Positions 1 through 8,344 are shown, numbered from the stretch's first letter. The stretch: DNA of 50,235 nucleotides from Alphaproteobacteria bacterium (GCA_017528205.1 JAFXPE010000034.1:1-50235); one strand, 5' to 3'. Notes: generated by a model from the letters alone, not told the origin. Translations and numbers: made by a program.

Positions 1-839
1 GGCTTAACTGTTGCCTCACGGTCATCGCCAACCTCTACGCTATAGTCCTCGTGAGTACCGTCGGACTTATTGATGCGATAGAGGAAGTATGCACTGACCT
101 TACTATTTGTAGGAGTTTCCTTACAGCTACCCTCAACAAAGTCCTCACTGGTAATCGTCACACCTTTTTCCATGAGCAGAATGACGGACTCGCTAGCATC
201 TTGGTTGTAGCCGATGTACCTTGTCGAGATTGTGTTCGAAAGACGAGCAGCTTCCTTACCGGTCACCGGTGAAGTAATTGGCTCAACCTTTGTAACCTTG
301 TCAGAGAAGCTTACCTCTTCGAAGTCGAACACAACTGACACGTCGCCGTCATTGAATTCTAGCTTTTCGTGGTAGAATTCGTATGGCATAACGACTTTAT
401 CGGTCTCGAAGCCATTCTCCTTGTTACCTGAGAGCTTGTCAGTTCTGCCGGAGATTTTGGCTACGCCATCTTCGGTTCTCACCTCAGAGGACTCACCACG
501 CTCGATGGGATTGTTGTCCTTGTGCTTGTAGTCGAAGCCAGAGACATCCTTTCTATATTCTTCGATTCCCTTCAGCGAGCGCTTCAGGGTGTAAGAATAT
601 TTTTTGGTAGTCTTCTGTTCGCCGATCTGGGTAACCTTCTCCCATCTGCACTCCTCGGTAGTGGGGCCAGTGACCTCACGTTCCTTGTTCTGAATGCTGT
701 ACTTCGGAGTAGTGTCCCTCTTAGAGTCACTCTTGGTATTCAGGTCTTCTGTCAGGTCTCCACAACCAAACAACGTAATAACACTCATGAACAGCACCAT
801 CCAGGCACTAATCATGCTCTTTCTGTTCTCTTTTTTCAT
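1..839 (-). CDS. Putative lipoprotein, 3' end outside window
   Basis: Open reading frame entering from the left edge on the minus strand. From the ATG at 839 it begins MKKENRKSMISAW, followed by a hydrophobic stretch and the lipobox LFGC, so it looks like a lipid-anchored exported protein. An upstream in-frame ATG at 887 would add 16 basic residues; neither start has a strong ribosome binding site. The mature part is polar and charged, rich in Lys, Glu, Asp and Thr, with no family I recognise. Codon use differs from neighbouring genes: arginine is often AGA, and GAG, AAG and CTC are frequent where neighbours prefer CGC and AT-ending codons, which suggests recent acquisition. The C-terminus lies outside the window. 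Confidence 0.6.
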   Translation of the reverse strand, partial: MKKENRKSMISAWMVLFMSVITLFGCGDLTEDLNTKSDSKRDTTPKYSIQNKEREVTGPTTEECRWEKVTQIGEQKTTKKYSYTLKRSLKGIEEYRKDVSGFDYKHKDNNPIERGESSEVRTEDGVAKISGRTDKLSGNKENGFETDKVVMPYEFYHEKLEFNDGDVSVVFDFEEVSFSDKVTKVEPITSPVTGKEAARLSNTISTRYIGYNQDASESVILLMEKGVTITSEDFVEGSCKETPTNSKVSAYFLYRINKSDGTHEDYSVEVGDDREATVK

Positions 840-887
840 ATTTCTGATTTTTTTGATATTTGTAATTCTTTTTCTTAGACGGTTCAT

Positions 888-1789
888 CTCTTAACAACAA
901 GAACACCAACGCAAACATTCAAACAAGTTGAACATTTTCGCCGACGTCATAAATGTTGCATCATCTCTATGATTGAGAAATTTGACAATGTACTTAAAGG
1001 CTGAAAACCATACCAATGAAGCACAGTGCTCAATCCAACCATATCATGACCGGAAAGAGTATATAGACGCCTAATTAAAAACAACAAAATCCAACGAAAA
1101 CTTTTTACCCATAGATTTGAATAAAAAACGTTTTCATTAATGATAGTTATAGTAATTAGACAATGTATAATATGTTTAAGCATCTTAAATCTAACATACT
1201 TTTCCGCCGTTTGCAAGTGAAAAATACATATTTTTGTAAAAATTTTGACAAAATCTCTTTTAGTCTTGAACAAACGCGCCTGACTCAGCGACTTAGCCGG
1301 TTTTTTATTAAAAAAAGAGTCATTCCTTATTGAGGCGAAAGCCGAAAAGTGGCTACGTGTAAGAAAATGGCCGTCATTATGAGGAGTGCCAAAGGCACGA
1401 CGTGATAATCTCCACTCTCGCTGTGTATCCTTGAAAAAAATAATATTATCCGCTGTCATCTTGAGCCCTTTATGGGCGTAAAGATCTCTGCGTATACAGT
1501 CGGGCGCAAAAAAAATTTATTCCAAGGTCATCAAATACTCATAGATCTTGACGGCGACTGCGCGCCTCAAGATGGCATTGCTACATTTCACTTTGCGGCG
1601 ATTGCACGGCGCCTAATGAGATCCTCACGTCAGCCGTTCCGGCTTCCTCAGGATGACAGTCTTTTTCTTTTGTCCCCAACAACACTTTAAAAGACACTTT
1701 TTTACATTTATGCCGCAAAAAATGCAACATTAGCGAATTAAAGTGTTGCAATTTGAAATAAAATAGAATATTAAGAGATACACTCTTAC
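888..1789. other. Gene-free stretch with palindromic repeats
   Basis: I see no convincing gene here. A 170-codon minus-strand frame at 947-1459 has no ribosome binding site and no protein-like composition. The second half (about 1310-1665) is filled with imperfect palindromes of the TCATyyTGAGG type. The last 50 bases lead into tRNA-Ser. Confidence 0.55.
1456..1665. repeat. Palindromic intergenic repeats (REP-like)
   Basis: At least two imperfect inverted repeats. One runs from GTCATCTTGAG at about 1456 to CCTCAAGATGGC at about 1565. The second runs from GCGGCGATTGCACGGCGCC at about 1598 to CCTCAGGATGACAG at about 1651. A related piece is at 1372-1420 (GTCATTATGAGG ... GATAATCTCC). They share the GTCATyyTGAG / GATCTC arms with elements at 2318 and 22777, so this is a dispersed family of REP or MITE type without a transposase here. 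Confidence 0.55.
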
Positions 1790-1881
1790 GGTAAGATGGC
1801 AGAGTGGTCGAATGCGGTTGACTCGAAATCAATTGTACGTTTTACCGCGTACCTAGGGTTCGAATCCCTATCTTACCGCCA
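1790..1881 (+). tRNA. tRNA-Ser (anticodon CGA)
   Basis: The sequence folds as a class II tRNA. The acceptor stem is GGTAAGA (1790-1796) with TCTTACC (1871-1877), then discriminator G and an encoded CCA. The anticodon loop is CTCGAAA between GTTGA and TCAAT, giving CGA, which reads UCG. A long variable arm (GTACG...CGTAC) and T loop TTCGAAT confirm serine identity. A rho-independent terminator follows at once. Confidence 0.95.
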
Positions 1882-1919
1882 ATAACAAAAGGCACCTGAA
1901 AAGGTGCTTTTTTGTTATT
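1881..1919 (+). terminator. Terminator after tRNA-Ser
   Basis: Long hairpin: AATAACAAAA and GGCACCT pair across a GAAA loop with AGGTGC and TTTTTTGTTATT. It begins at the last base of the tRNA. Confidence 0.85.
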
Positions 1920-2046
1920 GTTGAGGTAAAAGGGATTTGAACCCTAGAGAAAAGGTTCGACCACAAGCGAAAGGCAGACGGAAGTATGCCGGTCGGCGAT
2001 AGCCGATGAGCGCAGGGGCGGCGAAGCCAATCCCTATCTTACCGCC

Positions 2047-2086
2047 AATAACAAAAGGCACCTGAAAAGGTGCTTTTTTTGTTATT
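2047..2086 (+). terminator. Second copy of the tRNA-Ser terminator
   Basis: Same hairpin as at 1881-1919, with one more T in the T-run. It follows the partial tRNA 3' end, so it has no complete gene of its own. Confidence 0.7.
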
Positions 2087-2132
2087 GTTGAGGTAAAAGG
2101 GAGACGAACCCTAGAGAAATGGGCCGGAGACA

Positions 2133-2170
2133 CAAAAACAACCTCAAAATGTTGTTTTTGAACGACGGGC
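2133..2170. repeat. 38-bp dispersed repeat with internal hairpin
   Basis: Exactly the reverse complement of 12591-12628. It contains the inverted repeat AAAAACAAC / GTTGTTTTT around an 8-nt loop, which would act as a bidirectional terminator-like stem, followed by GAACGACGGGC. Confidence 0.75.
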
Positions 2171-2317
2171 GAAGTTCCCCGTCGAGCAAGGTAGCGAAAG
2201 CGCCCCGCGGCGAGACGATGGGAACGAGTGACCGAAGTTTAAGTTTACAAATTTAAAATAAAGAAAGTAAACTTAAACAAGACGACCACAAGCGCAAAAT
2301 CACGTAAGTTGTCCTTT

Positions 2318-2415
2318 GTCATTCTGAGGCAAAGCCGAAGAATCTATTTGTTCCATTGGAACAAACAACGCCACGGCGTTGATGGATTCTTCGTCACTTC
2401 GTTCCTCAGAATGAC
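2318..2415. repeat. Palindromic intergenic element
   Basis: Outer arms are GTCATTCTGAGG and CCTCAGAATGAC. Inside are GAAGAATC / GATTCTTC and two small hairpins (TTTGTTCC / GGAACAAA and CAACGCC / GGCGTTG). The same architecture recurs at 22777-22890. Confidence 0.7.
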
Positions 2416-2519
2416 GGCTTGGCAAATGTATCATTGCCGGAATTGCGTAATTTTCATTAGACAAACGCCAAAAAATATGCTATTCTCTCGCGAAATTTGC
2501 AAAAATGGTGAATGGTTAA

Positions 2520-3101
2520 ATGCGGATAATAGGGAAAGAATATCGAGTCGTTTGCTCACAAAATTCGAAAAATCAAATATTTATAGACATTGTTCCGGCC
2601 GACAATGCCCTTCATCGGCTTATCTTGCAAGAGCGTCAGCAACGTAGCGGCGATACGCACGAAATCGCCGGCTCCGTCAAACTTTATGACATGGGCGAAG
2701 GTAACCGACCGGAAATTTTGTTTTTGCCGCCGGAAAACGGCGGATTGCCGGAAGTTGAACTTTCCGCCGCCGAAGAAAATCGCTTGCGCCACAAAATTAT
2801 TGCGCGTTTTGAAGAAATGACGGCGCAAGACCGCGAAAGCACTCTTTCGGTGCGACCGGAAATTCATCAGGCTTATGTCAACGGCGTGTTGGCAAACGCT
2901 TTGAGCGCCATCGACGATGCCCTCGCCGCTTCCGAACAGCCGCAATCTTTGGCCGAAGAACGCATACAGCAGGAAACCGAGCGTCAAAAGCACGCTTCAC
3001 AAACCAAAATGCAAACTGCAGAATACTTAAAACGCCGCGACGAAAAATACGGCAAAATTTCGGCCCTGCAAATCAAACAGTTGATGCAGCGGGATTATTG
3101 A
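2520..3101 (+). CDS. Hypothetical protein, paralog of the next gene
   Basis: 193 aa, no family recognised. The N-terminus (EYRVVCSQN...IFIDIVP) matches that of the downstream gene (RYKVVCSQP...IYIDIAP), so the two are tandem paralogs. No signal peptide or membrane segment is visible, so it is probably cytoplasmic. The C-terminal third is charged and helical (Glu, Gln, Lys, Arg), likely coiled coil. The ATG at 2520 has only a weak ribosome binding site, but the shared N-terminal motif begins shortly after it. The downstream paralog starts 9 bp after the stop, so they are probably co-transcribed. Base composition is typical of the window. Confidence 0.75.
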   Translation: MRIIGKEYRVVCSQNSKNQIFIDIVPADNALHRLILQERQQRSGDTHEIAGSVKLYDMGEGNRPEILFLPPENGGLPEVELSAAEENRLRHKIIARFEEMTAQDRESTLSVRPEIHQAYVNGVLANALSAIDDALAASEQPQSLAEERIQQETERQKHASQTKMQTAEYLKRRDEKYGKISALQIKQLMQRDY

Positions 3102-3110
3102 GAGGAAAAT

Positions 3111-3758
3111 ATGGAAATTAAAAGGTATAAAGTTGTATGTTCACAACCGCGTTTGTCGGACGAAATTTACATTGATATTGCTCCGGACGGCGGAATAATT
3201 CATGACCAAATATTTTTCAGCCGCATTCAGCTCAACAAACAGTTTAGCAACCAGCCGCTTTCGCGTTTGTTCGGCTCAATTTATTTGCAAGACTCCAACG
3301 GGGATATATCGGTGGAATTCCCTAAACCGCAGGCGCGCAAAGATTCCCCGATTTATCAGGGTGTAATGCGGCAATATTCTTTCTTGGAGCCGCAAATTGC
3401 CGAAACTTATCGCAAAATGAAGCAGGCCGGTATGGAATCGACTCTGTTTGTTTACGGAGTTAACGAAATGTTTGAAATGTCGGCGGAAAAAAATGCCGAG
3501 GCCGAAGCTTTTGAGCGCCGTCGCCGCGAAAAAATGCGCAAAATAGAGGAACAAACCTCCAAAACGAAAAGCTATAAACAAAAGCACAACGCCCAACTCA
3601 CTCCGCAAGGGCCGCAGACACCGCAAGAAGAACTTCGCCTGAAAAAAGCACAAGAATTTGCCGCTATTCGCGAACGCCGGATTGCCGGAGAGCAAAAACG
3701 CGCCGCCGATGTAATTCCGGCTTGGCTCAGATTTCAAAAGAACTATTCCGGCGACTAA
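3111..3758 (+). CDS. Hypothetical protein, paralog of the preceding gene
   Basis: 215 aa, unknown function. The start at 3111 is supported by GAGAGGA a few bases upstream. Residues 5-25 repeat the motif of the previous gene (YKVVCSQ ... IYIDIAP). The middle is mixed; from about residue 120 the protein is highly charged with long predicted helices rich in Lys, Arg, Glu and Gln. No export signal is visible. Tandem duplication followed by divergence is the simplest explanation, and the length difference lies mostly in the central and C-terminal parts. Confidence 0.78.
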   Translation: MEIKRYKVVCSQPRLSDEIYIDIAPDGGIIHDQIFFSRIQLNKQFSNQPLSRLFGSIYLQDSNGDISVEFPKPQARKDSPIYQGVMRQYSFLEPQIAETYRKMKQAGMESTLFVYGVNEMFEMSAEKNAEAEAFERRRREKMRKIEEQTSKTKSYKQKHNAQLTPQGPQTPQEELRLKKAQEFAAIRERRIAGEQKRAADVIPAWLRFQKNYSGD

Positions 3759-3858
3759 ACTCCAGATTTTACAGATAAACCTTGCTTAAGCCTGTTTTTT
3801 TATGCTATGCACAATGCAAAGTATAAATTATTTATTCATCAATTAATCACGTATAATT

Positions 3859-4839
3859 ATGGAACAGGCAAAAAGTGCAGACATCTCGGCAGACAAAGAG
3901 TTTGCTGCGATATTAAACGATTTTAGCGTGTTTAACGACTATGACGAACTGTGGAAAATGTTTCATCTGGTTATAAACACCGGCAGTTGGGGAACTTCCG
4001 AATTCGGCGGCCCCGTGTGGCTTATGGATTTCAGCTTGGCCAACTTAAAAAAACTTTATCCGGAAAGTCCGTGGATTCCTGTTATGGAAAACGAGTGGAG
4101 CAAAGGCAAATTGTTTGGCGGCACGGCCGAATCCAAACTACTTCGAGATTTTTCCGAATGGTTTGAATATCGTGCCCGCCATCTGATAAATCAGCTCGGC
4201 TTAGGCAATGTCATCATCAAGCAGGAGACATCTTTTGACGGCAATATTTCGCTTTACGGCTGGGGTATTTTCCTCGACGTTGTGCAAAGTTTAGTCGGCG
4301 GCAAGGTCAAGCGCACACACGAACAGCTAATGCTGAAAAACAACTTTTCGTACGCCGAAGCCGAAGCCGTTTCTCACGGTATTTTCCTGACTTGTTTGAA
4401 AAGCGACGGCATGGTGCGCCGGTTTCCGTGTTTCCACGGCTCCGGTATCCATTACGTGAAGCACAGCGACACCTATGGTGACTGTTATCGCTTAAATCAT
4501 TTCAGCCTGACCGACGGATATGTTATCCCCGAGACCGTGCCGGAAAAGTTCTTAATGCTCATAGTTAACGACTTAATGGAATGCAAGGCTCAAGGACACG
4601 GCAATCGAGCCGATAAATACGGCTACACCGTTCCGTATCCGGCAATGAAGTTTGAAAAATATCTGGACTGCAACCGCGGTTACGAGCAGCATTTTCATCC
4701 CACAGCCGATGTTTTTCGTTGGAAACGCCGCAATGGAAGCTTTGAAGAAATCAAAGTTGAGTTGCCTCAGATTGACGCCAAATACGGCAAATTTTGGCAC
4801 CGCGCCTTTCCGCCGAAACAAAACTGGCGAGAGCTGTAA
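3859..4839 (+). CDS. Hypothetical protein, 326 aa
   Basis: Soluble protein rich in aromatic residues and histidine, with no family I can name. No signal peptide or transmembrane helix. Features include GSWGTSEFGGPVWLMDF near residue 42 and a His/Tyr-rich region around 190-215 (FHGSGIHYVKHSDTYGDC). The ATG at 3859 lacks a clear ribosome binding site and sits just after a TATAAT-like hexamer, so translation might be leaderless or start elsewhere. A terminator-like hairpin follows at 4848. It is monocistronic by spacing. Confidence 0.75.
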   Translation: MEQAKSADISADKEFAAILNDFSVFNDYDELWKMFHLVINTGSWGTSEFGGPVWLMDFSLANLKKLYPESPWIPVMENEWSKGKLFGGTAESKLLRDFSEWFEYRARHLINQLGLGNVIIKQETSFDGNISLYGWGIFLDVVQSLVGGKVKRTHEQLMLKNNFSYAEAEAVSHGIFLTCLKSDGMVRRFPCFHGSGIHYVKHSDTYGDCYRLNHFSLTDGYVIPETVPEKFLMLIVNDLMECKAQGHGNRADKYGYTVPYPAMKFEKYLDCNRGYEQHFHPTADVFRWKRRNGSFEEIKVELPQIDAKYGKFWHRAFPPKQNWREL

Positions 4840-4847
4840 TAAAAAAG

Positions 4848-4883
4848 GAAAAAACCGCCACGGTAAAACGTAGCGTTTTTTTC
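4848..4883 (+). terminator. Terminator after the 326-aa gene
   Basis: GAAAAAACCGC (4848-4858) pairs with GCGTTTTTTTC (4873-4883) with one mismatch and ends in a T-run. The A-rich left arm may also serve the convergent gene. Confidence 0.55.
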
Positions 4884-4916
4884 TATTCTGTTCAAACTTT
4901 ACGAGATACTCGGTAA

Positions 4917-5381
4917 TCAGCCGTTTATCATAACCTTACGCTCGATGAGATAATCCAGAATCTCCTGAACGGTTTCTTTGTTCTTGATGTCTTCGTCAGG
5001 AATTGCGATACCGAAGAGCCTTTCGATAGTCATCGTCATCTCAACGAAGTCCAAGCTATCAACGCCTAAACAAGTAAGGTTACTGCCTCGCAGAATGTCG
5101 TCTTCATCAACCCCTGCCTGCTCTGATATGATTTTCTTGAGCTCCTCAAAAATATCACTCTCGGTCATAAAATTGAGGTTCAACCTCTTGGGGTTAGCTC
5201 TCGACTCGGATTCAGATTCTGACTTGGCAGTCTGCTTGCTCCGTTTGCCGTGCTTCCTCGCTTGACTTCTGGAAAACAGAGCCGACTTGACTGTCCCCGA
5301 ATTCTGCCAATACCTCACAATCTCCTGCGGAGACAATCCCAGAGCTTTGACAAGTTCGTCCACTAATTTGAATTTATCCAT
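4917..5381 (-). CDS. Acyl carrier protein with N-terminal extension
   Basis: 154 aa. Residues from about 72 to the end form a standard acyl carrier protein of about 82 aa, with the phosphopantetheine site GVDSLDFVEM (Ser109), a helix-3 region GIAIPDEDI and C-terminal YLIERKV. Such proteins carry acyl chains as thioesters on 4'-phosphopantetheine. The first 70 residues are unusual: a short helical part (LVDELVKALGLSPQEIVRYW), then a basic stretch and a Ser/Glu repeat (SESESES). An internal Met72 (MTESDIF) could be the start of the conventional protein. No fatty-acid synthesis genes are adjacent. Arginine is often AGA or AGG, unlike most neighbours, suggesting a different origin. It could serve a specialised pathway rather than housekeeping synthesis. 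Confidence 0.85.
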   Translation of the reverse strand: MDKFKLVDELVKALGLSPQEIVRYWQNSGTVKSALFSRSQARKHGKRSKQTAKSESESESRANPKRLNLNFMTESDIFEELKKIISEQAGVDEDDILRGSNLTCLGVDSLDFVEMTMTIERLFGIAIPDEDIKNKETVQEILDYLIERKVMING

Positions 5382-5498
5382 AATTTACCGGTTTATTTTA
5401 CGAGGCTTAATTTGACCGGTCTCCTCAAAATGAATAATAGCTAAATAACCTTTTGCATCGCGAAGTATAGATATATTTGGTATTTTTGTCAATCGTTT

Positions 5499-6263
5499 TT
5501 ATACCTTATGCGGCAAAATGGCATAAATCCAGTCTGTCAGCCGATTCGGCAAAATAGATAAAAACCAAGTTGCCAAGCGCATCGGCCACGGAAAAGCAAT
5601 TAAGCCGACATTTTTTTCTAACCGCAACGCAATAATTTGCGCCGCTTTTTCCGCACTCATAAAAAACGGCATCGGACAAGTGTTTTTGTCGGTGATTCTT
5701 GACTTTACAAAGCCCGGACATATAACGCTGACGTCGATTCCCTTGCCTTTTAAGCTGCCGCGCAACGCTTCGCCGTAGGCCTTAACACAGGCCTTGGTGG
5801 CGCTGTATGACGGGCAGCTCGGTAAACCGTGATAACCGGCAATTGATGCGGTTATGGCAATGGTTTTAACGCTGTTTTGGCTTTGTTTTTCATAAATCTC
5901 AACCGCCGGAGTTACCGTGTTCAAAACTCCGAAAACATTGGTATTGAAAGTGTTATAAATGTTTTCCGCCGTTTCCTCACCGGTAGAAACTCCGGCGTTG
6001 GCCAACACCAAATTCAGCGGCGCCGCATCGTTGCACTTTTCTATCCATTGCCGCATGGCGTTTTGGTCGCAAACATCAATAATTTGCGGATAAACCTTAG
6101 CTCCAAATTGGCGACACCTTTCGGCCACATCGTTCAATCGTTCGGCGTTACGTCCGCTCAAAAAAAGATTTTCCGCCCCGCCTTGAGCATAATAAAGTGC
6201 TAGTGCTTCGCCGATTCCCGATGAGGCTCCGGTTATTAAAATATTTGTAAATTTTTTTTGCAT
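5499..6263 (-). CDS. SDR-family oxidoreductase
   Basis: 254 aa short-chain dehydrogenase/reductase with Rossmann fold. The nucleotide-binding motif TGASSGIG is at residues 11-18, NAG at 89-91, active-site Asn109, catalytic Ser140 and the YxxxK pair Tyr153/Lys157 (SYSATKA). It would use NAD(H) or NADP(H) on a carbonyl or hydroxyl group; the substrate cannot be read from the sequence. The C-terminal 50 residues are hydrophobic (WPMRLATWFLSILP), as in SDRs of the DltE/YqjQ type that associate with membranes or lipid substrates. It is divergent from gmk, with about 85 bp between them. Confidence 0.9.
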   Translation of the reverse strand: MQKKFTNILITGASSGIGEALALYYAQGGAENLFLSGRNAERLNDVAERCRQFGAKVYPQIIDVCDQNAMRQWIEKCNDAAPLNLVLANAGVSTGEETAENIYNTFNTNVFGVLNTVTPAVEIYEKQSQNSVKTIAITASIAGYHGLPSCPSYSATKACVKAYGEALRGSLKGKGIDVSVICPGFVKSRITDKNTCPMPFFMSAEKAAQIIALRLEKNVGLIAFPWPMRLATWFLSILPNRLTDWIYAILPHKV

Positions 6264-6349
6264 ATTCGTAAATCCTGCTGGAAATTTGCTAATTATTGTA
6301 ATATAAGTTGAGTGTATTATGAACTTTTTTATTTTTCAAGAGGGAAGAT

Positions 6350-7012
6350 ATGAGTGAAATTCTGGAACATTTAAACAATGTTCGCCGCGGTGTGATGTTT
6401 GTGATTGAAGCACCGTCCGGAACCGGAAAAACAACGGTTATTAAAAAACTTTTAGAAGAAGATAAAAAATTGAACTGGTCGGTTTCCGTAACCACCAGAA
6501 AACCGCGAGAAGGGGAAGTTGACGGCGTTGATTATCATTATGTCAGCGATGCCGAATATGATAAACTGTTAAAAGAAGATGCTTTTTATGAATTTGTTGA
6601 TTCGCAATATGGTTGCCGCTACGGCACATTGCGCTCTGAAGTTGACGGATTTTTAAATGTCGGTCACGATGTTGTATTTGATATGGACTGGGACGGTTTG
6701 CGCCAAATGAAGTCCAAGGCGCCGAATGACGTGGTTTCTATTTATATGTTGCCACCATCTGTAAAAGAATTGCGCCGCCGCTTAGAAGGCCGCGGTACCG
6801 ATAGCCGTGAAACCATAGAAAAACGTATGAATATGTTGCTTGAAAAAATGAAACATTGGGTAGAATACGATTACGTCGTTATTTGCGAAAATCCGGAACA
6901 GGCTACCGCCGCTATTCAAAAAATTATTTTTGCGGAAAGAATGAAGCGCGTGCGCCAGTTGGGCTTAACAGAATTTACACAACACCTTGTTGATGAGGCT
7001 AAAAATGGCTAA
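6350..7012 (+). CDS. gmk: Guanylate kinase
   Basis: 220 aa. It phosphorylates GMP to GDP with ATP, feeding GTP, dGTP and ppGpp pools. The P-loop APSGTGKTT is at residues 21-29, followed by the GMP-binding region SVSVTTRKPREGE and the lid with YGCRYGT, where guanylate kinases usually have YGTxYGT. A ribosome binding site (AGAGGGA) precedes the ATG. It heads an operon: the next gene overlaps its stop codon, followed by cysK and lptG with overlaps. Length is slightly above the usual 205-210 aa because of a C-terminal tail. Confidence 0.96.
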   Translation: MSEILEHLNNVRRGVMFVIEAPSGTGKTTVIKKLLEEDKKLNWSVSVTTRKPREGEVDGVDYHYVSDAEYDKLLKEDAFYEFVDSQYGCRYGTLRSEVDGFLNVGHDVVFDMDWDGLRQMKSKAPNDVVSIYMLPPSVKELRRRLEGRGTDSRETIEKRMNMLLEKMKHWVEYDYVVICENPEQATAAIQKIIFAERMKRVRQLGLTEFTQHLVDEAKNG

Positions 7013-7400
7013 TCTTCCTTTTACGGATAAATACGGTCATCTCTTATATTGCGAAACGCAACTGGCGTTTGTTCGCGAGAAAGGCTATGTGATTATCCGC
7101 AAGGGAGATTTGATTCTATGTCATCGGGACGGCGACATTATGTCGCTTCCGTTGCAAAGCGATGTTGAACTGAACGCCGCACCGACGGCCGAATTTTCCG
7201 TTATATCTTATTTGGCGGAAAACGGTTGTGCCATTACGGAAATGCAAAACTATCGTGTTTATGTGGTTGAAAACGCCAGTTTAGAGGGAAAAGATTGGCA
7301 ATGGTGCGCCCTCAACGACATTTTACTGAACAAGGTGGCATTTAACGCCACTCAATTGATCGGAATTAAAAATTTAATGGTAAGGGTGAAGGAAAAATGA
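7005..7400 (+). CDS. Hypothetical protein between gmk and cysK
   Basis: 131 aa from the ATG at 7005, which overlaps the end of gmk by 8 nt and has GATGAGG upstream; a longer frame from 6987 is less likely. No clear family. The pattern of beta strands (GHLLYCETQLAFVREKGYV ... DLILCHRDGD) and C-terminal hydrophobic helix is compatible with a degenerate Nudix-like fold, but no Nudix box is present, so this is only a suggestion. Its stop overlaps the cysK start (ATGA), implying translational coupling. Confidence 0.78.
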   Translation: MANLPFTDKYGHLLYCETQLAFVREKGYVIIRKGDLILCHRDGDIMSLPLQSDVELNAAPTAEFSVISYLAENGCAITEMQNYRVYVVENASLEGKDWQWCALNDILLNKVAFNATQLIGIKNLMVRVKEK

Positions 7401-8344
7401 GCAAAATTTATAACTCCATCGAAGAATTGGTCGGGCACACGCCGCTGTTAAAATTAAACAAGCTGATGCAAAAATTTGAGCTTAAAGCCGATATTTTGGC
7501 CAAGTGCGAATTTTATAATCCGATTTTTTCGATTAAAGACCGCATTGCGCTAAACATGATTAAGAAAGCGCCGTTCAGCAAAATCAATTCCGACACCATC
7601 TTTATTGAGGCCACCTCGGGCAACACCGGTGCGGCACTGGCCGCATTTTGCGCCGCGAAAGGCTATAAACTGATTATCGTTATGCCGGAAAATATGACGC
7701 GGGAAAAAATTGCCCTTATCCGCCAGTTTGGTGCCGAAGTAATGTTAACTCCGGCGGCCGACGGTATGGCCGGCGCCATTAAAAAGGTCGAAATCTTGAA
7801 AGAGCGCTCGGATAACATTATCGAGTTCAAACAATTTGAAAATCCGGCCAACGTGGAAGCTCACAAACTTACCACCAGCGTCGAAATTTTGGAAGATACC
7901 GACGGCGCGGTAGATGCCATAGTTTGCGGAGTCGGAACTTCCGGCACCTTAACCGGCATTGCCTCCACTTTGCGCACGGTTAATCCGGATTTATACGTTA
8001 TGGCTGTGGAACCGGCGGAAAGTCCGGTTTTGGCCGGCGGTCAAAAAGGTGCGCATCAAATCGGCGGCATCGGTGCCGGATTTGTACCGCCGCTTTATGA
8101 TAAATCGCTGGTTAACGAAATTTATCACGCTACAACCAAAGCCGCGTTTGAAATGACCAAAACCGTGGCACATACCGAGGGTTTACCTATCGGAGTTTCG
8201 GCGGCGGCCGCGGTTTGCGGAGCAATAGATTTAGCCAAACGTCCGGAAATGACCGGCAAAAACATTGTTGTTGTGCTTCCGGACAGCGTTGAACGCTATT
8301 TATCAAATCCATTCTATGAATATCAGGAACAGGCAGAATACTAA
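7397..8344 (+). CDS. cysK: Cysteine synthase (O-acetylserine sulfhydrylase)
   Basis: 315 aa, fold type II PLP enzyme making cysteine from O-acetylserine and sulfide. The PLP lysine is Lys47 in SIKDRIA, the substrate loop is TSGNTG (73-78), the phosphate-binding loop GVGTSGTLTG lies in the middle, and GIGAGFVPP follows as in CysK. The residue before TSGNTG is Ala rather than the usual Pro (EATSGNTG). CysK and CysM cannot be separated with certainty by eye. The start overlaps the previous gene by 4 nt, and the stop overlaps the lptG start (TAATG). Confidence 0.92.
   Translation: MSKIYNSIEELVGHTPLLKLNKLMQKFELKADILAKCEFYNPIFSIKDRIALNMIKKAPFSKINSDTIFIEATSGNTGAALAAFCAAKGYKLIIVMPENMTREKIALIRQFGAEVMLTPAADGMAGAIKKVEILKERSDNIIEFKQFENPANVEAHKLTTSVEILEDTDGAVDAIVCGVGTSGTLTGIASTLRTVNPDLYVMAVEPAESPVLAGGQKGAHQIGGIGAGFVPPLYDKSLVNEIYHATTKAAFEMTKTVAHTEGLPIGVSAAAAVCGAIDLAKRPEMTGKNIVVVLPDSVERYLSNPFYEYQEQAEY

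Larger units (their letters stand above)
1863..2119. repeat. Duplicated tRNA-Ser tail plus terminator
   Basis: Two nearly identical copies of about 90 bp (1863-1952 and 2029-2119), 166 bp apart. Each holds the last 19 nt of tRNA-Ser including CCA, the terminator hairpin and about 35 bp downstream. They differ by one T in the T-run and a few bases near the end (ATTTG versus GACG). The second copy is only a 3' tRNA fragment. This resembles attachment-site duplication, or a tandem duplication left after loss of an element. Confidence 0.8.
2120..2519. other. Gene-free repeat-rich stretch
   Basis: No gene seen. It contains a 38-bp dispersed repeat (2133-2170), a GC-rich stretch at 2160-2235, a hairpin with arms GTTTAAGTTTAC (2237-2248) and GTAAACTTAAAC (2267-2278), and a palindromic element at 2318-2415. 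The word CGACCACAAGCG occurs here at about 2283 and also near 1958. Confidence 0.5.

Noticed and set aside
947..1459. 170-codon minus-strand frame
   Set aside because: No ribosome binding site, unprotein-like composition and it runs into the palindromic repeats at its 5' end.
2309..2647. 112-codon plus-strand frame
   Set aside because: It runs through a palindromic repeat and overlaps the better-supported gene at 2520.
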